Below, in pieces: positions 28,325 through 35,792 of a DNA stretch of 64,000 nt (position 1 is its first letter; each line of letters starts with the position of its first letter). The stretch spans positions 21,255,823 through 21,319,822 of the forward strand of contig CP154955.1 in the NCBI GenBank assembly GCA_039621445.1, given 5' to 3'. The stretch is from Euglena gracilis (Eukaryota; Euglenida; Euglenophyceae; Euglenales). The translations under genes were made by a program, and so were the position numbers. The notes beneath the pieces were generated by a model that had not been told where the DNA came from, made no database searches, and saw only the letters and a program-made list of their open reading frames with translations.

Positions 28325-29311
28325 TCATTTATTCTTTGGGAAATGGCGTGCTTTGAACCTCAGGGGGCTGTGTAATTTTCCACCAAAATTTTTTCCAGGG
28401 CATCCGTAAAGGGTCATTAGGTTGCATCTTATTTGACCTAAAATGGCAGCCAGTTGCCTTTTCGACATGTGATCTTTTTTCACGATTTTTCCCAGATCCT
28501 TTTTTACTGTTTTTTTTTTAGGGGTTGTCACCTGCAATTTTCCCCCTTGGAAGTTAGTTGAAATCCAAGATGATTTACTATTTGGGTGGGCTGCAGGGTG
28601 GACTTTTTTTAAATTGATTTTTAATCCTGATTTGATTAAATCACTGCTGTGTTCAGGTGATTTTGTAAGGTGTTTTGTGTTGGGGCCACCAGTAAAATGT
28701 CGTCCAGGTAAATAAATACCTGGATGCCCCTTTTCCTCCACAGTTTTTTGAATGTCTTCATTACTGACATGATAATTTGGGGCATTCAGGCGAAAACAGC
28801 CTGCCTGGAATTCCCAGGACTGCCCCCCCACCTGATGCCTTAAAAATGGCCTTAGGCCTGGATTTACTGAAATATGAAAATAGGCATCCTTCAGGTCTAT
28901 TTTTGCTGCCCAGTGGCCTTTTTCCAAAGCTGGAAAAATGTGCTGGATGTGATCCAGCTTGAAAGGTTTCACTTGGAACCTTTGATTTATTTCCTTGCAA
29001 TCGCTTATTAATCTCCATTTTGTCTGCCCCCCCCTCTGGATTTGAAATGAGAAACCAGGGGATCAGGTGCTGGGGGGTTGAGTCCTTCACCCTCTTTACG
29101 GATCCAGTTTTTTCGTAATCCAGCAGTATTTCTTTCTGTTTGGGGTAGGTTCAAATTTGCTCTGTTTTTTTGGGTGGGTGGACAATTTTGGTGGGCTGTC
29201 CCAGGGGAGTTGAATGCCCTCCCTGATGAGTTGACATGTTGTTGGGGGGCATTTTTTGTCCACCATTTCAAGCCTTTTTGCAGCCTTTGATGGAAGGGGG
29301 TGTCTCCCCAT
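28325..29311 (-). pseudogene. DIRS-A reverse transcriptase
   Basis: It starts LIREGIQLPWDSPPKLSTHP (29,250), continues HLIPWFLIS, KIDLKDAYFHISVNPGLRPF, WEFQAGCFRLN and, in a shifted frame, VFIYLDDILLVA, with YLDD codons at 28,699-28,710. The thumb then reads MSKRQLAAILGQIRCN. There are at least two frameshifts, one at about 28,980-29,000 and one before YLDD. All palm motifs match DIRS-B in order. Confidence 0.8.
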
Positions 29312-30597
29312 TTTTCCTCCATGGAATTTATTTCCTGGATAAGAGGATTTTGGGGGGGCTGGGCTGGGGGTGATGGAAATTTTAGTCTTTTTTGCAACCT
29401 TTGATGGAGGGGGGTGGCTACCTTTATTTCCTCCATTGAATTTATTTTCTGGATGTGATGATTCTGGGGGGGGGCTGGGTTGGGGGTGTTGGACATTGCA
29501 CCCCTAGGTCCCATAGGGCTTGGGCCCTTGGAAAAGGAATTTTTTTCTGGGGGGATGTGCATGCACTCTCTCCCTCTCTGCTCACCTCTCTGGATGATCT
29601 TGTTGCTTGAAGACATACCACAGGGCTTAATGCCCCTGTTTGGCCTATCTGGTCTTCCCCATGTTGATGTGGTTGGTTGACATACCATAGGGGGGCCTCT
29701 GTGGGTCCCCCCCTTGATTGAATGATCGGGAATTGAGAAATAAATGTTGGAGTGGTTCCTGCCCCTCCCTCCAAAAGGGCCACTGTGGGTCCCTTTTCCT
29801 CCTAAGACTGGGTGATTAAAGGGGCCACTGTAGGTCCCCTTTCCCCCCTTTTTTGGCAGAGGGCCTCTGTGGGTCCCTCGGGGGATTTCTCCAGCAGCTT
29901 CCTTAGCTTCTTGGTGGCCACTGTGGGTCCACCCTGCTGGTTGGGGATGATGTCCCTTAGCTTCTTGGTGGCAACTGTGGGTCCACTCCAAGGTCTCTAT
30001 GTGTAATTTTTTTTCACAATCCTTCTGTAGGTCTTCCAGGCCTAGATATCTTCTTGGCCTCCAACCCCACTGGAAATCTGGGGGGGCTGCTGTGGCCTCC
30101 CCTTTTCCCCTTGAGAGGGGCTGTTGTGATAGATGAATTGGGGGGTTTGACAGACCTTTTCCTGCCCATTCCTGAGGGGATTTGCTTGTAAAACTGGCCC
30201 CCATGGCCCCTGTAGTGTTGACCTCCTTGGCCTTGATTCCATCTCCCCATCGTTTGGCCAATTTGTGTACAGTCGACTGGGCGCCTTTGGGGGAGATGCC
30301 CCACATGTGTGGGCTGTGGTTGTTCAATTGTGGAGCATTTTGGCCCCCCCTGGCCCATCCTTTGCCCACCAAGGGCTGGGGCAGACTTTTGTCTTCTGTC
30401 CTTCTGACCACAGTGGTCCAAGGACCGTGGCCGCCGCTGGGGGGGGTTTTGGGCTGGGAAATTTCTGGGGTGGGGGTCTGGGGGGGAAACGGCCACGGTT
30501 TGCCGCGTGTCGACCGCATCCCCAAGCTCTCCGGCTTCTTCGGCCACTGCTCCAGGACGTCCGTGGCCATGAAATTCGAATTTCTTCTCCACTGCAT
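29008..30597 (-). CDS. DIRS-A Gag-like ORF
   Basis: This 529-codon open frame is without a stop. Its N-terminus holds GHGPWTTVVRRTEDK, shared with DIRS-B and DIRS-C. The middle has Gly/His-rich repeats (GGTHRGPP, KGTHSGPF, WTHSGHQEAK). Toward the end a segment occurs twice (SMEEIKVATPLHQRLQKRLK and SMEEKWGDTPFHQRLQK), about 90 bp apart. The last part overlaps the RT start in another frame. The track-style start is not necessarily the true one; an ATG at 30,567 (MATDVLEQW) is a good candidate. It is presumed structural; no zinc knuckle is present. Confidence 0.5.
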   Translation of the reverse strand: MQWRRNSNFMATDVLEQWPKKPESLGMRSTRGKPWPFPPQTPTPEISQPKTPPSGGHGPWTTVVRRTEDKSLPQPLVGKGWARGGQNAPQLNNHSPHMWGISPKGAQSTVHKLAKRWGDGIKAKEVNTTGAMGASFTSKSPQEWAGKGLSNPPIHLSQQPLSRGKGEATAAPPDFQWGWRPRRYLGLEDLQKDCEKKLHIETLEWTHSCHQEAKGHHPQPAGWTHSGHQEAKEAAGEIPRGTHRGPLPKKGGKGTYSGPFNHPVLGGKGTHSGPFGGRGRNHSNIYFSIPDHSIKGGTHRGPPMVCQPTTSTWGRPDRPNRGIKPCGMSSSNKIIQRGEQRGRECMHIPPEKNSFSKGPSPMGPRGAMSNTPNPAPPQNHHIQKINSMEEIKVATPLHQRLQKRLKFPSPPAQPPQNPLIQEINSMEEKWGDTPFHQRLQKGLKWWTKNAPQQHVNSSGRAFNSPGTAHQNCPPTQKNRANLNLPQTERNTAGLRKNWIRKEGEGLNPPAPDPLVSHFKSRGGGRQNGD

Positions 30598-30734
30598 TGC
30601 TCTTGGAAGTCAAAATTGAGAATTGATAATTGAATTCTCAATTGATATTCGTCTGGTTCGTGGTCTTCTGGTTATTGAATGGATATTGACTTCTGTTTTC
30701 GGTTCTTCTTTGTCCTGTCTTCTGGGTGTCGAAG

Positions 30735-30818
30735 GGCAAGTAAGGACTCAGCAAACTCCGGCGAAAAAAAGGCACTAAGCGGGACCTCTTAACCCAGCGC
30801 ACCAAAGCAATCACAACA
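30735..30818 (-). repeat. DIRS-A left terminal repeat, inner part
   Basis: GGCACTAAGCGGGACCTCTTAA and CACCAAAGCAATCACAACA, stopping where DIRS-B begins. The outer part resumes at 35,502 (CCGGCGAGCAAGGCATGG). Confidence 0.65.
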
Positions 30819-30945
30819 GACCATTCAGGCTCCGCACTGCGAGATGGTGAGGTCCTGCTTTCCTTGCCGGCTGTTCTGTTCTGGTGTGGTTGTGCGTGCG
30901 CGGGGGGTGCTTCTTACTGCTTTTTGTTGCCGGAGTTGGCTGATC
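30819..30945 (+). repeat. DIRS-B left inverted terminal repeat
   Basis: The outer end GACCATTCAGGCTCCGCACT is complementary to 35,038-35,058. The inner part, GATGGTGAGGTCCTGCTTTC through GCTTCTTACTGC and TGTTGCCGGAGTTGGC, is the inverse complement of 35,338-35,440. Confidence 0.88.
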
Positions 30946-31164
30946 CTAATTCTGCCCTTCGACCTCAAGGAGAAAGAGTTTTACTGCTACGAGTTCAAGT
31001 GAAATTGCTTTTCGAGGAGTACTACCTTCCCGAGAACCAATACTTTTACCAACTGGTGGACCGAATTTTCTTCGGAACTTCAACTTCCTGAAGGAAGAAT
31101 TCAACGCCTCGAGTGCAACTAGAACAAGAAATTCAAAGAACAGAGATATCAACAAAGGACTTCC

Positions 31165-34100
31165 ATGAAGAATGAATTTCAAAGAAACTCTGAATTTCAA
31201 GAAGAACTGCAAAGAACTTCCAAGAAGTCAACTGAAGCTGGGGAAGGTGAAGTCACAGCAGCAGCTGCAGAAGGAGATGAGGCGGCAGCAGCACGTCAGT
31301 CCGTGGCCATCGCAACCCCCCCACCCCCCAGCAAATCAAAGTTTTCAGACTCCCCCACTCAAAATGATGGCCATGGACCATGGACAACTGTGGTCAGGAA
31401 GAGACACAGGGAGACTACCATCACAGGTCCAACAGACTCCACCCCTTTTTCTCAGTTCCTCCCCTTCCAGGGGAAGAAGCAAAGGCTATGGCAGCCTCTC
31501 AAGGGAGATCAGAAATCCAAAGGATTCAAATCAAAATCAAGGCTATGGCAGCCATCATTCAACAGGGCCTGGGGCCCAGAATCAAGGCTATGGCAGCCAT
31601 TATTCAAGAGGGCAGTGGGCCCAGGGGCAAGGCTATGGCAGCCAGTACCCCAGCCTGGAGAGATCCCATTGGGAAAAGGTATGTCCAACTTTTCCCCCAG
31701 CAATTTCAGACACAAACCTCCCAGGAGCAGCAAGCCAATGCCAAATACAGGCCATGGTGGCCTATACTGGGAACCCAGAAGGACAGAGAAGAGAAAGTCC
31801 TGGAATGAAGGCCAATGGAGGCCAAGCAGGCCTGTGTGCCACTGGCAACCAGATGGAGGCAAATGGACAGAGAAGTCCTGGAGAAAAGGCCAATGGGGGC
31901 CAAGCAGGCCTGAGTGCCTCTGGAGGCCCAAGGGCCCTGAAGGCAAGTGGTGGCCAAAACCATCAAGACCACATCAGCCCTTGGGGGGGAGGCCCAAGAT
32001 TGGCTCAGGCAGGCCCCCCCCAGAAGATAATCAGCCCAGCATTATATGTACCACCCCACCACAGACCTTCCCCCATCATTCCAAAACAGGGGGAAAGCCT
32101 GTCTTTGAAAAGCCCTATGGCAGGGCCAGCTGCAGCCCCAGTGATGGGGCACCCAGAGGGGCCCCCAGTGATGGGGCAGCCCAGGGGAAGGACCCCTGTG
32201 ATGGGGCCTGTGGAATCCCCAGATACATTACACCCAGGGGTACCCCCCTACAAGGCCCTGCAGGCCAGTATCCCCCATTGGGTCAAGGCAGGAGCCAGCA
32301 GAGAGGTATTAAACCTGATAAGGGAAGGGGTTATGGCAGATCTCCACCTCCCCCCTCAGATGTCATTAAAAGTTCCCTTCAAGACACCCCAAGAAATAAT
32401 GACTGCCCAAAAAATTCTGAGGGAATACGAATGTGCAGGGGCAACCAGGCAAATCCCCCCAGAGGAGGCAAAACATTTTGTCCCTTATTTCATCCTTTCC
32501 AAAAAAGAGGGGGAAAAGACAAAAGAAAGATTAATCTCAGATTGTCGACAGTTAAATCTCCACTTCACCCCCCAGAAGTTCAGACTGGAACACATGGGAA
32601 ACATTTTCCCATATCTCAGAAAGGGTTGGTTCTGTGGAAAAATAGATCTGAAAGATGCTTATTTCCATTTAAAGCTGCACAGCAGCCTGGAAAAGCATGT
32701 CTGCATGCAAGTGGGGGGGGAAACGTGGCAATTTCAAGCTGCATGCTTTGGGTTAAGCAGCCTGCCACAAAAGTTTATGACTCTCATGAGAGTCTGGGAA
32801 AGGAAATGGAGGAAGGAAGGAAAGGTAGTTTTCATCTACCTAGACGACATTTTGCTGTTAGCCCCCAGCAAAAAGACAGCAGCCCAGCATTTGGCAGAAA
32901 TGAAAAAAGATCTTTTACTGGCAGGTTTCAGAATAAACCTCCCCAAATCATGTCTGGAACCAACACAAGAAATAAAGCATTTGGGCCAGTGGATCAATTT
33001 GAAAAAAGGCCAGCTGGAAATTCCACAGGAAAAATTAAAATCCCTAAGAAAGGAATTAGGAAAGGTGCTGACAGCACAAAAGATGAGCTGCAGAAAACTC
33101 AGCTCTATTGTAGGGCAAGTCAGAAGCTATTTAGTTTCAATGCCTTTTCTCAGAATTCTGACAGATCAACTTTGCAAAATGGTGGATTTGCACACAAAGT
33201 GGGGTTGGGACCACACCCTGACCATTCCCCAGGGGGTCAAAGATCAAATTGTGGAGTTAAAAACGTTTTTGCAGCCAGGTGTGGGCAGAGCCTTTCAATC
33301 CCAGGCCTCTCAGGAACTGTTCTCAGACAGCAGCACCTGGCAATGGGGGGGGCTGGACAAAAAGTCTGGTCAAAAGGTCCAGGATTTCTGGAGGGACCTG
33401 CATGTCCTTCACATCAATCAAAAAGAATTGATGTCTGCAGTGGAAACTGTAAAGGCTTTGGCAAAACCAAAACAAACCATTGTTCTTCATGTGGACAGCC
33501 AGGTGGCAGTCAGTTATTTGACAAAATGGGGAGGCAAAAAGCCATATTTAAATTCCATCCTAAAACCCCTTCTGTACCATTGCCAAGAAAGGCAAATCAA
33601 CCTGCAGGTGGTTTGGGTTCCCACAAAAGAACAATTGGCAGACTCCCTGACCAGGGAGCAAAAAGATCCAGGGGATTATACCCTGAACCTGACCATTTTT
33701 CACCTGATTCTGAAGTTTTTCAAAAACCAGATCACCCCAGAGGTGGACATGTTTTGCACCCCCAGCAACAAAAAATTCCCCAAGTTCATTTGTCGATACC
33801 CCCACCAAGGGGCTTTGTTGGTGGATGCTCTGAAGGCAGATTTAAGGGGCCTCCCCCCAGTTTATGCCAACCCCCCCTGGAGCATCATTCCCCAATGGGT
33901 TCAGAGATTAATGTTAAACCCAGACCTAATTTGTCTGTTGATTGTACCCCACTGGGCTTCGACATCATGGTGGCGCCAATTAATGTCAATCAGGCAGCCA
34001 GGCAGCAAGGTTTTGCTAGTACCCCCCCAGTGGGGTCTGTTCACCAACTGCTGGGGGGAGGAGATGCCCCCCCCAAGGTGGAATTTGGCCTGCTTGATTG

Positions 34101-35370
34101 TGTCAGGCAAATATTACAATCCCAGGAAGTTTCGATGTCCAGTATCGATACTTACATAAAAAATCTGGGAAATGTCAAAAGATATGACTCAGCCTTCAGG
34201 GCATTGGTGGGTCAATTGTTGCACAAAGGGGTGCCTCTGCAGCAGTGCACAGTCCCCAAGATGGCTGAAGCCATCCTTGATCTTGCTGTTCATAGCATCA
34301 ATACTGCACGAAATGCATATGCAGCAGCCTTATTACTCCCAGGGTTTGGGTCTTTGAGATTTTCACCCCTTCTGGCCCCATTGAAAAGGAAGTGGAATGC
34401 CAATGTCTGCAAGTATGCCCACTTTTGGGCCCCCACTGATTTCCTAGATAACATCATGAGGAATTCCACACCCCTCTCAGACCTATCTGTGAAAGAGCTC
34501 AGAAACAGACTCATCATCTGTTGGAGGCTTTTGGCCCTCCACAGGGGGGTTGATTTAGCCAGGACACAGCGAAAAATCAGTTTCGTGGGAGAAAAAATTT
34601 TCATTTTATTGCAAAGGAAAGGGTGGCAATTCCCAAAATGGGAAGAGATTTTAAATTTGCCACACACCCCCCTCATCAGCCCATGGCATTTATTGAAAGA
34701 ATATGTGGAAAGGACAGCCCACATGGTTGGGCACAAAAATAATTTGTTGTGGTCTTTGGATGGTAAAAGACCTTTGACATCAGAAAGGGTGAATTCCCTA
34801 ACCAAAGAAATTCTGCAAGAGGGGGGGGTGGACACCACCCACTGGAAACCCCACAGCACCAGAGGGGCTGGGGTCTTATGGTGGAAAAATGCTGGTTTGC
34901 AAGTGGAAGAAGTCCAGCAGCTGGGTCAGTGGAAAAATTTTGGTGCCTTCCAAGCTCATTATTTGAGGCTGGGTGTCGTGTCAAAAATTCAAAATATTAT
35001 GGCCCAAAGGGGGGTGCACAGTACCTCACCATCTCGCAGTGCGGAGCCCGAATGGTCTCGGACTCCCACGACAGAGGAAGGGGGAGGAAGGGACCAAGAG
35101 GGCGAAGCACAAGAAGATGGTGAGCCCAACCCTCCCACCCAAAAAATCAGCAGAAAAAGAAAGACATCCCAGCCAGAAAGGGGACCACCAACCAAGCATC
35201 CCCAACCACCCACCCAGAAACACAGAAAGAGACCACCATCCCCATCAGGGGGGGGGCCCCCCACCAAGCGACCAGGGGAGAGGGGGGGGGCGGGGCCACG
35301 GCGGTTCAGCTTCGCCAAGGTGTCGGAGGAGGCCTCATCATCGCCAACTCCGGCAACAAAGGCGCAGTAA
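31165..35370 (+). CDS. DIRS-B Gag-like/tyrosine recombinase open frame
   Basis: 1,401 codons open from ATG at 31,165 to TAA at 35,368. The N-terminal part carries DGHGPWTTVVRKRHRE and (S)RLWQP repeats. The middle (about 32,300-34,080) is a Lys/Pro/Ser-rich frame overlapping the RT ORF. From about 34,080 it is a tyrosine recombinase: LDCVRQILQSQEVSMSSIDT, first catalytic Arg at 34,543 (LLALHRGVDLA), HSTRGAG with His 34,852 and Arg 34,861, Trp at 34,930 and nucleophile Tyr at 34,960 (AHYLRLG). The tail is very basic (SRKRKTSQ, KHRKRPPS), likely nuclear-localising, and is encoded across the internal complementary region. Whether Gag and recombinase are made as one protein or from separate starts cannot be seen. 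Confidence 0.85.
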   Translation: MKNEFQRNSEFQEELQRTSKKSTEAGEGEVTAAAAEGDEAAAARQSVAIATPPPPSKSKFSDSPTQNDGHGPWTTVVRKRHRETTITGPTDSTPFSQFLPFQGKKQRLWQPLKGDQKSKGFKSKSRLWQPSFNRAWGPESRLWQPLFKRAVGPGARLWQPVPQPGEIPLGKGMSNFSPSNFRHKPPRSSKPMPNTGHGGLYWEPRRTEKRKSWNEGQWRPSRPVCHWQPDGGKWTEKSWRKGQWGPSRPECLWRPKGPEGKWWPKPSRPHQPLGGRPKIGSGRPPPEDNQPSIICTTPPQTFPHHSKTGGKPVFEKPYGRASCSPSDGAPRGAPSDGAAQGKDPCDGACGIPRYITPRGTPLQGPAGQYPPLGQGRSQQRGIKPDKGRGYGRSPPPPSDVIKSSLQDTPRNNDCPKNSEGIRMCRGNQANPPRGGKTFCPLFHPFQKRGGKDKRKINLRLSTVKSPLHPPEVQTGTHGKHFPISQKGLVLWKNRSERCLFPFKAAQQPGKACLHASGGGNVAISSCMLWVKQPATKVYDSHESLGKEMEEGRKGSFHLPRRHFAVSPQQKDSSPAFGRNEKRSFTGRFQNKPPQIMSGTNTRNKAFGPVDQFEKRPAGNSTGKIKIPKKGIRKGADSTKDELQKTQLYCRASQKLFSFNAFSQNSDRSTLQNGGFAHKVGLGPHPDHSPGGQRSNCGVKNVFAARCGQSLSIPGLSGTVLRQQHLAMGGAGQKVWSKGPGFLEGPACPSHQSKRIDVCSGNCKGFGKTKTNHCSSCGQPGGSQLFDKMGRQKAIFKFHPKTPSVPLPRKANQPAGGLGSHKRTIGRLPDQGAKRSRGLYPEPDHFSPDSEVFQKPDHPRGGHVLHPQQQKIPQVHLSIPPPRGFVGGCSEGRFKGPPPSLCQPPLEHHSPMGSEINVKPRPNLSVDCTPLGFDIMVAPINVNQAARQQGFASTPPVGSVHQLLGGGDAPPKVEFGLLDCVRQILQSQEVSMSSIDTYIKNLGNVKRYDSAFRALVGQLLHKGVPLQQCTVPKMAEAILDLAVHSINTARNAYAAALLLPGFGSLRFSPLLAPLKRKWNANVCKYAHFWAPTDFLDNIMRNSTPLSDLSVKELRNRLIICWRLLALHRGVDLARTQRKISFVGEKIFILLQRKGWQFPKWEEILNLPHTPLISPWHLLKEYVERTAHMVGHKNNLLWSLDGKRPLTSERVNSLTKEILQEGGVDTTHWKPHSTRGAGVLWWKNAGLQVEEVQQLGQWKNFGAFQAHYLRLGVVSKIQNIMAQRGVHSTSPSRSAEPEWSRTPTTEEGGGRDQEGEAQEDGEPNPPTQKISRKRKTSQPERGPPTKHPQPPTQKHRKRPPSPSGGGPPTKRPGERGGAGPRRFSFAKVSEEASSSPTPATKAQ
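31172..34159 (+). CDS. DIRS-B reverse transcriptase-RNase H-methyltransferase-like ORF
   Basis: 995 codons in the frame +1 to the Gag/recombinase ORF. The first 370 residues overlap Gag and are repeat-rich (NQGYGSHHS, ANGGQAGL). RT from about residue 370: LNLIREGVMADLHLPP, RLISDCRQLN, KIDLKDAYFHLKL, FQAACFGLSSLP and FIYLDDILLLA (YLDD at 32,837, residue 556). RNase H: Asp in ELFSDSSTWQWG, Glu in INQKELMSAVE, Asp in VLHVDSQVAVSYL. The final domain reads VDMFCTPSNKKFPKFICR and YANPPWSIIPQWV (33,861), then LLIVPHWASTSWW, the methyltransferase-like segment typical of DIRS. It ends at TAA 34,157, overlapping the recombinase start by about 80 bases. Confidence 0.92.
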   Translation: MNFKETLNFKKNCKELPRSQLKLGKVKSQQQLQKEMRRQQHVSPWPSQPPHPPANQSFQTPPLKMMAMDHGQLWSGRDTGRLPSQVQQTPPLFLSSSPSRGRSKGYGSLSREIRNPKDSNQNQGYGSHHSTGPGAQNQGYGSHYSRGQWAQGQGYGSQYPSLERSHWEKVCPTFPPAISDTNLPGAASQCQIQAMVAYTGNPEGQRRESPGMKANGGQAGLCATGNQMEANGQRSPGEKANGGQAGLSASGGPRALKASGGQNHQDHISPWGGGPRLAQAGPPQKIISPALYVPPHHRPSPIIPKQGESLSLKSPMAGPAAAPVMGHPEGPPVMGQPRGRTPVMGPVESPDTLHPGVPPYKALQASIPHWVKAGASREVLNLIREGVMADLHLPPQMSLKVPFKTPQEIMTAQKILREYECAGATRQIPPEEAKHFVPYFILSKKEGEKTKERLISDCRQLNLHFTPQKFRLEHMGNIFPYLRKGWFCGKIDLKDAYFHLKLHSSLEKHVCMQVGGETWQFQAACFGLSSLPQKFMTLMRVWERKWRKEGKVVFIYLDDILLLAPSKKTAAQHLAEMKKDLLLAGFRINLPKSCLEPTQEIKHLGQWINLKKGQLEIPQEKLKSLRKELGKVLTAQKMSCRKLSSIVGQVRSYLVSMPFLRILTDQLCKMVDLHTKWGWDHTLTIPQGVKDQIVELKTFLQPGVGRAFQSQASQELFSDSSTWQWGGLDKKSGQKVQDFWRDLHVLHINQKELMSAVETVKALAKPKQTIVLHVDSQVAVSYLTKWGGKKPYLNSILKPLLYHCQERQINLQVVWVPTKEQLADSLTREQKDPGDYTLNLTIFHLILKFFKNQITPEVDMFCTPSNKKFPKFICRYPHQGALLVDALKADLRGLPPVYANPPWSIIPQWVQRLMLNPDLICLLIVPHWASTSWWRQLMSIRQPGSKVLLVPPQWGLFTNCWGEEMPPPRWNLACLIVSGKYYNPRKFRCPVSILT
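31480..31660 (+). repeat. Four-copy internal repeat in DIRS-B Gag region
   Basis: AAGGCTATGGCAGCC recurs four times at about 45-60-base spacing. All three forward frames stay open here, encoding RLWQP, GYGS and KAMAA repeats respectively. Confidence 0.75.
35024..35123 (+). repeat. DIRS-B internal complementary region
   Basis: The left half (CCTCACCATCTCGCAGTGCG ... GAATGGTCT) is the inverse complement of the left end at 30,819-30,853. The right half (TCGGACTCCCACGACAGAGG ... AAGATGGTGAG) is the inverse complement of the right end at 35,430-35,501. It is the presumed template for joining and completing the ends of the circular intermediate. Confidence 0.88.
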
Positions 35371-35501
35371 GAAGCACCCCCCGCGCACGCACAAACACAG
35401 AACAGAACAGAGCAGCCGGCAAGGAAAGCAGGACCTCACCATCTTCTTGTGCTTCGCCCTCTTGGTCCCTTCCTCCCCCTTCCTCTGTCGTGGGAGTCCG
35501 A
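35336..35501 (-). repeat. DIRS-B right inverted terminal repeat
   Basis: It pairs with the left repeat over about 100 bases and carries about 70 further outer bases that pair with the right half of the internal complementary region. It ends GAGTCCGA. Confidence 0.88.
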
Positions 35502-35553
35502 AACCCCCGGCGAGCAAGGCATGGCCTCACAATGGCAAAGTGCGGAGCCCGAG
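35502..35553 (-). repeat. DIRS-A left terminal repeat, outer part
   Basis: CCGGCGAGCAAGGCATGGCC, AAAGTGCGGAGCCCGAGG: the outer terminus sequence of A/C-type elements, continuing the repeat cut at 30,818. Confidence 0.6.
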
Positions 35554-35715
35554 GTGCCGGCCGGCTGGCCCGGCCTCCGGCCGGGCTTGGCCCAGCTTTA
35601 TTTCAGTCGACCCCCGGGGCTCCCAGCCCGAATTCGGGCTGCTGGCCGGATTTGGGTTGCTGGCTGGCAGGACCCCCGGGGGACGGGGTACCCTCCGGCT
35701 TAAATAAAACCCCTG
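35554..35715 (+). mobile_element. Possible solo LTR, about 160 bp
   Basis: A GC-rich block starts TGCCGGCCGG and ends GCTCGCA, with an AAATAAAA signal near its end, between two DIRS terminal fragments. TG...CA ends and the poly(A)-like signal suggest a solo LTR, but no clear target duplication is seen. Confidence 0.3.
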
Positions 35716-35792
35716 CTCGCAGGGTCTTTGTGCTTCGCCGCTGGTGTCCCTTGTTCCCTGGTCGTCTTGCCTCGGGGGAGTACGAGTGCCCG
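35716..35792 (+). repeat. A/C-type DIRS right-terminal fragment
   Basis: GGGTCTTTGTGCTTCGCC through CTCGGGGGAGTACGAG matches the DIRS-A right end (27,421-27,483, inverse complement). Its parent element body is not in the window. Confidence 0.5.

Larger units (their letters stand above)
30819..35501 (+). mobile_element. DIRS-B: apparently complete DIRS-type retrotransposon
   Basis: It is 4.68 kb and has left (30,819-30,945) and right (35,336-35,501) inverted terminal repeats. Near the right end is an internal complementary region whose two halves are complementary to the extreme left and extreme right ends. Two long overlapping ORFs encode Gag-like plus tyrosine recombinase, and RT-RNase H-methyltransferase-like. 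This is the diagnostic structure of the DIRS order, which replicates through a circular DNA joined by tyrosine recombinase and makes no target duplication. Catalytic residues of RT, RNase H and recombinase are all visible. Confidence 0.9.
27421..35553 (-). mobile_element. DIRS-A: decayed minus-strand DIRS element interrupted by DIRS-B
   Basis: On the minus strand: left terminus (35,553-35,502, then 30,818-30,735 after the DIRS-B insertion), Gag-like ORF (30,597-29,008), RT, RNase H, methyltransferase-like segment, and right terminus (27,483-27,421). Without DIRS-B it is about 3.45 kb. The tyrosine recombinase and internal complementary region are absent: the sequence passes from the GYVHQL segment at 27,530 straight into right-end sequence. 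Frameshifts split Gag from RT. Confidence 0.7.
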
